From positions 1 through 10,989 of the forward strand of contig JASEGX010000072.1 in NCBI GenBank assembly GCA_030017815.1: a stretch of DNA of 10,989 nucleotides. Reading direction: 5' to 3'. Within the stretch, counting starts at the first letter, position 1. Each line of letters begins with the position of its first letter. Shown one piece after another: positions 5,340 through 10,989 of this stretch. The notes beneath the pieces were generated by a model, which saw only the letters and a list, made by a program, of their open reading frames with translations, had not been told where the DNA came from and ran no database searches. Origin of the DNA: Thermodesulfobacteriota bacterium (lineage in GTDB: Bacteria; Desulfobacterota; QYQD01). Made by a program: the position numbers and the translations under genes.

Positions 5340-5990
5340 TTGAAAGTATCAGTCGTCCGCAATATCCTGGAGGCGAACGAGGCCATTGCCCAAAAGAATC
5401 GAAAATTATTCAAGGAAAAAGGCCTATTCACCATAAATCTCATGAGTTCCCCAGGAGCCGGGAAGACCACCCTTTTGGAAAATACGGCCGAAGCGCTGAA
5501 GGACAAATTGCGTATGGCGGTAATAGAAGGAGATATACAATCCTCGGTCGATGCCAGGCGCATAGCCAAAAAAGGGGTTCAGGCCATACAGATTAACACT
5601 GATGGGGGTTGCCACCTGGACGCCAACATGATTCAGAATGTCCTCGCCCACCTGGACCTGGACAACCTTGACCTCCTTATCGTGGAAAACGTGGGGAACC
5701 TGGTATGCCCGGCCGAGTTTGACATCGGTGAAAACGTGAAGGCCATGATCCTGAGCGTGACCGAGGGCGACGACAAGCCGCTCAAATATCCGGTCATGTT
5801 CCGCGAATCAGCGGTTCTTTTAATAAACAAAATCGACCTCCTGCCATACACAAACTGCAAAATAAACAATATAAAGAAAGCCGCCCTTAAACTGAACCCA
5901 AAAATAAAGATATTCGAGGTTTCCTGTCGCACCGGAGAGGGCCTGGAAAATTGGTATAAATGGATCAGACAGCAAACAAAGAAAAAGTAA
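5340..5990 (+). CDS. hypB: [NiFe]-hydrogenase maturation GTPase HypB
   Basis: 216 residues from TTG 5340, chosen because AAAGGAG lies eight to nine bases upstream and the product starts where HypB proteins do. This SIMIBI-class GTPase drives nickel insertion with HypA. The P-loop is SSPGAGKTT (36-44), the switch region contains EGDIQSSVDA (63-72), NKID (163-166) is the guanine-specificity motif, and SCRTGEGL (195-202) the G5 region. The dimer-interface metal site is present: C91-H92 in GGCHLDANM, and C123 in LVCPAEFDIGE. There is no N-terminal CxxCGC motif and no His-rich stretch, so this is the short form without nickel storage. Its end overlaps hypF by 31 nt, suggesting coupled translation. 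The rare start codon may lower its expression relative to its neighbours. Confidence 0.96.
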   Translation: MKVSVVRNILEANEAIAQKNRKLFKEKGLFTINLMSSPGAGKTTLLENTAEALKDKLRMAVIEGDIQSSVDARRIAKKGVQAIQINTDGGCHLDANMIQNVLAHLDLDNLDLLIVENVGNLVCPAEFDIGENVKAMILSVTEGDDKPLKYPVMFRESAVLLINKIDLLPYTNCKINNIKKAALKLNPKIKIFEVSCRTGEGLENWYKWIRQQTKKK

Positions 5991-8275
5991 CCCGCCGGGT
6001 TAAGGCCACAGTGCATGGAATAGTGCAGGGCGTGGGGTTTCGCCCTTTTATATATCAACTGGCGCGGCGGTACAACCTCAAGGGCTATGTAACCAATACC
6101 TCCCATGGCGTAGATATTGACGTCGAAGGAGAGTCCCCGTCCCTAGACTCTTTTTTAAAGGCCATCCGGTCTGAATCCCCTCCCCTGGCGAATATCACCG
6201 CCCTGGAGAAATCCGAACATCCCCGGGCCGGATACAGCGATTTTAGCATCCACGAAAGTCAGGCCTCGGAAGGCCGCTCCACCCTTATCTCCCCGGATAT
6301 CTGTGTCTGCGACGAGTGCCTGGCCGAACTCCTGGACATTAAAAACCGCCGCTATGGCTATCCCTTCATCAACTGCACCAATTGCGGGCCCCGCTATACC
6401 ATTATCGAAGATATACCTTACGACCGCCCCAAGACCTCTATGAAGTCATTTCCTATGTGCCCGGAATGTGAGGCCGAATACCACGACCCCCTTAACCGCC
6501 GTTTTCATGCCCAGCCCAATGCCTGCTGGACCTGCGGCCCCCGGGTAACTCTTTACGATGCGAATAGAAACCGTGTAGTCTGCAAGGATCCTGTCATTCA
6601 AGCGGCCAACCTTCTACGCCAGGGTAAAATCCTGGCTATAAAAGGCCTCGGGGGATTTCACCTGGTAGTTGACGCCACTATAGACGAAGCCATGCGTACC
6701 CTTCGCCGGCGCAAGCATCGTGAGGAAAAGCCGCTGGCCGTTATGTCTCCAGATGTTGAAACCATAGAAACCTACGCCCGGGTAAATTCTTACGAATCAA
6801 AGGTTCTCGCATCGCCTCAGCGCCCCATCGTCCTTTTAAAAAAGAGGCCGCGCCCTGCCATCTCTGCCGGGGTGGCCCCGCATCATAAATATTTCGGGGT
6901 TATGCTCCCCTACACACCCCTGCATTACTTACTTCTGAAACAAGGGTTCGTGGCGCTGGTCATGACCAGTGGCAATCTGAGTGAAGAACCCATTGCCATC
7001 GGCAACGATGAGGCCTTCCGTCGCCTGGGCCATATTGCAGACTACTTCCTTATGCACGACCGGGATATCTATATGCGCTGCGATGACTCGGTGGTGCGGG
7101 TTAATAGAGGAAAGGCCTACCCTATCCGCCGGGCCCGCAGTTATGTCCCGGTACCAATAATGCTTAAAGAAAGCCTGCCGGAAATCCTGGCCTGCGGGGC
7201 CGAATTAAAAAATACTATTTGTCTGACTAAAGGACAAAACACCTTTCTCAGCCAGCATATCGGTGACCTGGAAAACCTGGAGACCCTGGAATCTTTTACT
7301 GAGGTCATTGAACATCTCAAGCGCATCCTGGAGATCACCCCCCGGATCATGGCCTATGACCTCCACCCGGAGTATTTAAGCACCAAATACGCCCTGGCAC
7401 AAAATGACTTAACCAAATACGGCATCCAGCATCACCATGCCCATATTGTCAGTTGTATGGCCGAACACAACTTGAACGAAGAAGTAATCGGCTTAGCCCT
7501 GGACGGTACCGGCTATGGCACAGACGGCGCTATCTGGGGAGGCGAAATACTGATAGCCCGCCGGGACTCATTCGAGAGGGCCGGGCACCTGGATTACGTC
7601 CCCTTACCCGGCGGAGCCGCCGCCATCAAAGAACCCTGGCGCATGGCGGTAAGTTATCTCTACGAAACTTATGGTGAAGGCTTTCTCAATTTAGATATCC
7701 CCTTTGTGAAAAATCACGACGAAAAAACCCTGTCTCTTCTAACCGCAGCTATTAAGAAAAAAATCAACGCCCCGCTGACCTCAAGCTGCGGCCGTCTGTT
7801 TGATGGTGTCTCCGCCCTGTTGGGTCTGCGGGATAAGGTGGCATACGAGGGACAGGCCGCCGTGGAATTGGAGATGTCCATTACCGGCCACGGAGCAGCG
7901 GCCTATGACTACCGCATAGAAAAAAGAGACGGTAAATGGACTGTGGATGTCAGGCCGATTATTGAGCAGATCGTGACGGACATACAGAAAGGGACAAAAA
8001 AGGGACTTATTGCCAATAAGTTCCACCACACCCTGGCCCGGATGTTTACAGATATATGTCTAAGGCTGAGGAGTGAACGAGACCTCACGAAAGTAGCCTT
8101 AAGCGGCGGTGTTTTCCAAAATATGACCCTCTTGACCGGCTTGACGAAACTCTTACTTAAGAATAAATTTAAGGTTTATAGTCATCGCCTGGTACCGGCA
8201 AATGATGGCGGATTATCCCTGGGACAGGCCGCAGCCGCCTGCGCTATGGAGAAGAAAAGAATCGGTGAAACATAA
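5960..8275 (+). CDS. hypF: Carbamoyltransferase HypF
   Basis: 771 residues from ATG 5960, full length for HypF. It uses carbamoyl phosphate and ATP to carbamoylate the C-terminal Cys of HypE, the first step of cyanide ligand synthesis. Domains in order: acylphosphatase-like (about 10-100) with GVGFRPF containing catalytic R28, and N46; zinc fingers with four CxxC pairs at 117/120, 139/142, 167/170 and 189/192; a YrdC-like domain (about 205-395) with KGLGGFHL (228-235) and TSGNLSEEP (336-344); and a Kae1/TobZ-like domain (about 405-765) with HHHAH (491-495), DGTGYGTDG (515-523), a SGGVFQN motif, and NDGG (748-751). All catalytic regions look intact. It begins inside hypB (31-nt overlap) and ends 18 nt before hypC. 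Confidence 0.97.
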   Translation: MDQTANKEKVTRRVKATVHGIVQGVGFRPFIYQLARRYNLKGYVTNTSHGVDIDVEGESPSLDSFLKAIRSESPPLANITALEKSEHPRAGYSDFSIHESQASEGRSTLISPDICVCDECLAELLDIKNRRYGYPFINCTNCGPRYTIIEDIPYDRPKTSMKSFPMCPECEAEYHDPLNRRFHAQPNACWTCGPRVTLYDANRNRVVCKDPVIQAANLLRQGKILAIKGLGGFHLVVDATIDEAMRTLRRRKHREEKPLAVMSPDVETIETYARVNSYESKVLASPQRPIVLLKKRPRPAISAGVAPHHKYFGVMLPYTPLHYLLLKQGFVALVMTSGNLSEEPIAIGNDEAFRRLGHIADYFLMHDRDIYMRCDDSVVRVNRGKAYPIRRARSYVPVPIMLKESLPEILACGAELKNTICLTKGQNTFLSQHIGDLENLETLESFTEVIEHLKRILEITPRIMAYDLHPEYLSTKYALAQNDLTKYGIQHHHAHIVSCMAEHNLNEEVIGLALDGTGYGTDGAIWGGEILIARRDSFERAGHLDYVPLPGGAAAIKEPWRMAVSYLYETYGEGFLNLDIPFVKNHDEKTLSLLTAAIKKKINAPLTSSCGRLFDGVSALLGLRDKVAYEGQAAVELEMSITGHGAAAYDYRIEKRDGKWTVDVRPIIEQIVTDIQKGTKKGLIANKFHHTLARMFTDICLRLRSERDLTKVALSGGVFQNMTLLTGLTKLLLKNKFKVYSHRLVPANDGGLSLGQAAAACAMEKKRIGET

Positions 8276-8293
8276 CACAAGGAGTATCTTATT

Positions 8294-8524
8294 ATGTGTC
8301 TGGCCGTACCTATGCAAGTCCTGGAGCTTAAGGAAAATACAGCCGTGGTGGATATGGGCGGCACGCGAAGGGCAGTACGCCTGGACGTTATTGACAGGCC
8401 GCCCACGGTAGGCGACTATGTGATTGTACACGCCGGATTTGCCATCCACTGCATTGACGAAGAAGAGGCCAAAATCACCTTACAATACTTTGAGGAAATA
8501 TTTGCCGATGAAACATCTCGATGA
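8294..8524 (+). CDS. hypC: Hydrogenase maturation chaperone HypC
   Basis: 76 residues from ATG 8294, with AAGGAG nine bases upstream. It begins MCLAVP, the HypC signature. After Met removal the Cys becomes the N-terminal residue that, with HypD, holds the iron receiving CN and CO. The OB-fold-like body follows (VVDMGGTRRAVRL at 18-30; DYVIVHAGFAIHCID at 41-55) with the conserved H-A-G-F-A-I-H segment (46-52). HypC also escorts the hydrogenase large subunit before nickel insertion. The last 17 nt overlap hypD, so the two partners are probably made in a coupled way. Some genomes have a second paralogue (HybG/HupF); with only one copy visible and no structural genes nearby, its target enzyme is unknown. 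Confidence 0.96.
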   Translation: MCLAVPMQVLELKENTAVVDMGGTRRAVRLDVIDRPPTVGDYVIVHAGFAIHCIDEEEAKITLQYFEEIFADETSR

Positions 8525-9590
8525 ATACCGCGATCCGCAGTTAGCCGGGAAGTTAATAGATAAAATAAAGGCGTTGTCGCGCCGGCCGGTCAGGCTTATG
8601 GAGGTTTGCGGAACCCACACCGTTTCTATATTCAGAAGCGGGATACGAAGCCTGCTGCCTCCCTCCATTACCCTGCTGTCCGGCCCCGGCTGCCCTGTCT
8701 GTGTCACGGCCACGGAGGAAATAGACAAGTTTATCAAGCTCGGCCAACAAAAGGATACTATTGTTGCTACCTTCGGCGACCTGGTGCGCGTGCCGGGGTC
8801 CTCGTCATCCCTGCAGAAGGAGCGGGCGGATGGAGCGGATATCCGCGTGGTCTATTCCACATTTGATGCCTTGGACATCGCCCGCCGGAATCCATCCCGC
8901 ACGGTTGTCTTTCTGGCGGTGGGCTTTGAGACCACGGCGCCGACTATTGCGGCGGCAGTAAAAGAGGCTAAAAAAGAAAGAATCGACAATTTTTATATTA
9001 TCCCGGCCCATAAGATTATCCCCCCGGCCATGGAAGCCCTTTTGGCCGGCGGAGAGCTGGCCATCGACGGTTTCATCTGCCCGGGTCATGTATCCGTCAT
9101 CATTGGCGCAGATGCCTACCGGCCGGTCGCCGATAAATATCACATCCCCTGCGTAGTGGCCGGCTTCGAACCCGTAGATATATTGCAAACCATTTACATG
9201 TTGTTGTCCCAAATTGAAGAGGGAAAAGCGGCTGTGGAGATCCAGTACCGGAGGGCGGTCAACTTCACCGGCAATGAGAAGGCACTGGCCCTGCTCTCGG
9301 AGGTCTTTGAGACCTGCGATGCGCCATGGCGCGGGCTTGGCACTATACCTGATAGCGGCTTAAGATTAAGGGATAATTACCGCGCTCTGGATATTGAGAC
9401 AAAGTTCGATCTAACCGTGCCCAGGACCCAGGATCATCCCGGTTGCAGTTGCGGGGACATACTGCGGGGCGTCAAGACCCCGCTTGACTGCGCCCTTTAC
9501 CGGAAGGTCTGTACGCCTTCCAATCCTTATGGCCCCTGTATGGTCTCGACCGAAGGGACATGTGCGGCCTATTACAAATATCATGATTGA
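8508..9590 (+). CDS. hypD: Hydrogenase maturation iron-sulfur protein HypD
   Basis: 360 residues from ATG 8508 (MKHLDEYRDP), with GAGGAA about ten bases upstream. An open extension to 8424 only reads through hypC and is rejected. HypD, with HypC, is the scaffold on which the Fe(CN)2CO group is built. Conserved elements: MEVCGTHT (31-38) with C34, SGPGCPVCV (58-66) with C62 and C65, GFETTAPT, and PAHKIIPPAME. The C-terminal [4Fe-4S] region has C313, C315, C328, C335, C344 and C352, including CSCGDILRG (313-321) and STEGTCAAYY (347-356). Length and every expected Cys fit an active protein. It starts inside hypC, while hypE follows only after a 299-nt gap filled with repeat-like sequence. Confidence 0.97.
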   Translation: MKHLDEYRDPQLAGKLIDKIKALSRRPVRLMEVCGTHTVSIFRSGIRSLLPPSITLLSGPGCPVCVTATEEIDKFIKLGQQKDTIVATFGDLVRVPGSSSSLQKERADGADIRVVYSTFDALDIARRNPSRTVVFLAVGFETTAPTIAAAVKEAKKERIDNFYIIPAHKIIPPAMEALLAGGELAIDGFICPGHVSVIIGADAYRPVADKYHIPCVVAGFEPVDILQTIYMLLSQIEEGKAAVEIQYRRAVNFTGNEKALALLSEVFETCDAPWRGLGTIPDSGLRLRDNYRALDIETKFDLTVPRTQDHPGCSCGDILRGVKTPLDCALYRKVCTPSNPYGPCMVSTEGTCAAYYKYHD

Positions 9591-9620
9591 GGCTAATGTC
9601 AAAATTTCTATGAAAAACAA

Positions 9621-9847
9621 ACCACAGAGCACACTGAGGAAAGAGAGAATTTTCAAGAAATAAGAAAAAAAAGAAAGAGCAGTTTTAAAAGACCACTCTG
9701 AGTGCTCATTGAATCTCTGTGTTCTCCAAAGCAGTTCCGGAGGTATTTTGGGACCACCGACGAGAATATTAGGAGATCACAGAGGGGGAGGAGCCAAAAT
9801 CTGTTCTAACTTATTGATATTTTTATTTTCTCTGTGTACTCTGTGGT
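9621..9847. repeat. MITE-like inverted-repeat element in the hypD-hypE gap
   Basis: The left end ACCACAGAGCACACTGAGGA (9621-9640, continuing AA) and the reverse complement of the right end (9826-9847, ACCACAGAGTACACAGAGAA then AA) match at 19 of 22 positions. They enclose about 180 nt with no open frame of note. Related words lie inside: CTGAGTGCTC (9698-9707), TCTCTGTGTTCTCC (9714-9727) and ATCACAGAGG (about 9776-9785). This resembles widespread non-coding CCACAGAG-type intergenic repeats. No transposase is present, and no target duplication was clearly visible. Confidence 0.6.
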
Positions 9848-9889
9848 AAAAATCTTTTGACAATACGTTATTAAGCCTATGGAGATCCT

Positions 9890-10900
9890 ATGAAACACGA
9901 CCGGATACTTCTCGACCACGGAAGCGGAGGCCGGGCCTCGCATGACTTGATCGCCTCCCTTTTCCTCCCCCAATTTGATAATGAATTCCTCAGAGAAATG
10001 AACGATAGCGCGGTCGTGGCCATCGGGGGAACCAAACTGGCCTTTTCTACCGATTCTTATGTAGTCGATCCCATCTTCTTTCCCGGCGGGGACATAGGCA
10101 GCCTGGCCATACATGGCACGGTAAACGACCTGGCCATGCGCGGGGCCCGGCCGCTCTATCTGAGTGTCGGGTTCATCATAGAAGAAGGGTTCCCTATGGC
10201 CGACCTTAAAACCATAGCCGGCAGCATGAAAAATGCAGCGGCTGAGGCCGGGATAGTCATTGCTACGGGAGACACCAAGGTTGTGCCCAAAGGCGCTACA
10301 GACAAGGTCTTCATAAATACCGCGGGCATCGGGATAATTGATCCGGACGTCAACATCTCCGGACAAAACGCCAGGCCTGGAGACAAAGTAATCTTGAGCG
10401 GTACCATCGCCGACCACGGCATAACCATCCTTACCTGCCGGGAAGGCCTGCAATTCGATGCCCCTTTAAAGAGCGATTCCGCTCCCTTAAATACCCTGGT
10501 GGCTGAGATGCTGGCGACGAGCCGGAAAATCAACGTCCTCCGCGACCCCACCCGTGGCGGTCTGGCCACATCCCTCAATGAAATCGCCGGACAATCCCGG
10601 GTAGGTATCCGTGTCCACGAAGAGGCCATACCCGTTCGTCCCGAGGTACAGGCCGCATGCGAACTCTTAGGGATAGACCCGCTCTATTTGGCCAATGAGG
10701 GCAAGCTGATAGCCTGCGCAGCGGCCCAGGATGCTGAAAAACTAATTGATATTATGCATAAAAACCCTTATGGACGAGATGCCTGCATTATTGGCGAGGT
10801 CATATCCGATCACCCAGGTAAGGTATTTATGAAAACCATTATCGGCGGTAACCGAATCGTGGATATGCTTACCGGCGAACCTCTCCCGCGCATTTGCTGA
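9890..10900 (+). CDS. hypE: Hydrogenase maturation protein HypE
   Basis: 336 residues from ATG 9890, with GGAG about seven bases upstream. HypE belongs to the PurM/AIR-synthase-like ATP-binding family. It accepts a carbamoyl group from HypF on its C-terminal Cys, dehydrates it with ATP to thiocyanate, and passes cyanide to the HypC-HypD iron. Visible elements: LLDHGSGGRASHDLI (7-21), FSTDSYVVDP (52-61), GTVNDLAMRGARP (76-88), ATGDTKVVPKG (125-135), RDPTRGGLATSLNEIA in the second domain, and the obligatory ending PRIC with C336 as the last residue. Length is standard. It is the last hyp gene, separated from hypD by a repeat-filled 299-nt gap; transcription may still read through, but no terminator or promoter is clear there. 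Confidence 0.97.
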   Translation: MKHDRILLDHGSGGRASHDLIASLFLPQFDNEFLREMNDSAVVAIGGTKLAFSTDSYVVDPIFFPGGDIGSLAIHGTVNDLAMRGARPLYLSVGFIIEEGFPMADLKTIAGSMKNAAAEAGIVIATGDTKVVPKGATDKVFINTAGIGIIDPDVNISGQNARPGDKVILSGTIADHGITILTCREGLQFDAPLKSDSAPLNTLVAEMLATSRKINVLRDPTRGGLATSLNEIAGQSRVGIRVHEEAIPVRPEVQAACELLGIDPLYLANEGKLIACAAAQDAEKLIDIMHKNPYGRDACIIGEVISDHPGKVFMKTIIGGNRIVDMLTGEPLPRIC

Positions 10901-10907
10901 ACATGCA

Positions 10908-10989
10908 TAGCGAGCGCATTCCCCGCTGCTTGCGGCGGGGTTAGCGAGCGAATACGATGCATTTTACCTTGCATACGGAGATTCCCCGT
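10908..10989. repeat. GC-rich hairpin repeat unit after hypE
   Basis: Two copies of TAGCGAGCG (10908-10916 and 10942-10950) flank a strong hairpin, CCCCGCTG-CTTG-CGGCGGGG (10921-10940), with one G-T pair. At the window edge, ATTCCCCG recurs (10918-10925 and 10981-10988), suggesting the start of a second unit. No T-tract follows, so an intrinsic terminator is doubtful. AGCGAGCG also occurs in the family 1 repeats. Confidence 0.6.

Noticed and set aside
8424..8507. N-terminal extension of HypD
   Set aside because: It lies entirely within hypC in another frame. HypD proteins begin near MKHLDEYRD, and a Shine-Dalgarno precedes ATG 8508.
9806..10453. Long minus-strand frame of 215 codons opposite hypE
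   Set aside because: It is antisense to a clear hypE with all its motifs; GC-rich codon structure produces such shadow frames.
10921..10940. Intrinsic terminator for the hyp operon
   Set aside because: The hairpin is strong, but no T-tract follows on either side and the flanks are repeat words, so it is better read as part of a repeat.

Overview
The window joins two unlike halves. The left half (about 1-4,100) is AT-richer, every intact gene lies on the minus strand, and the genes are small, unrelated and separated by recurring intergenic repeats. The right half (about 4,165-10,900) is GC-richer, runs on the plus strand, and holds radC followed by a complete set of [NiFe]-hydrogenase maturation genes in the order hypA-hypB-hypF-hypC-hypD-hypE.

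Left half: a prohibitin/SPFH membrane protein runs off the left edge. Next come a short remnant of an IS30-family transposase start, a four-helix membrane protein of unknown function, a type II toxin-antitoxin pair (DUF2281-like antitoxin and PemK/MazF toxin), a membrane-anchored protein of unknown function, and a soluble protein with an RX4H motif that may be HEPN-like. Most of these genes have their own strong Shine-Dalgarno sequence. Two families of dispersed repeats sit in the gaps, and one imperfect palindrome resembles a recombination site. I read this as an accessory region that gains and loses genes. A gene-cassette array is possible but not shown.

Right half: HypF and HypE make the cyanide ligand (carbamoyl phosphate to HypE thiocarboxamide to thiocyanate). 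HypC and HypD carry the iron that receives it. HypA and HypB insert nickel. Key residues are present in all six proteins. hypB/hypF and hypC/hypD overlap, which suggests translational coupling. Two gaps, hypA-hypB (93 nt) and hypD-hypE (299 nt), contain sequences that look like dispersed repeats, so the operon may have been invaded without loss of any gene. No hydrogenase structural gene is in the window.

Organism: a Gram-negative-type bacterium with hydrogen metabolism and a repeat-rich genome. Gene order and repeat style would suit an anaerobe of Desulfobacterota or a neighbouring phylum, but this is inference and no taxonomic marker gene is present. No tRNA, rRNA or CRISPR array was seen.
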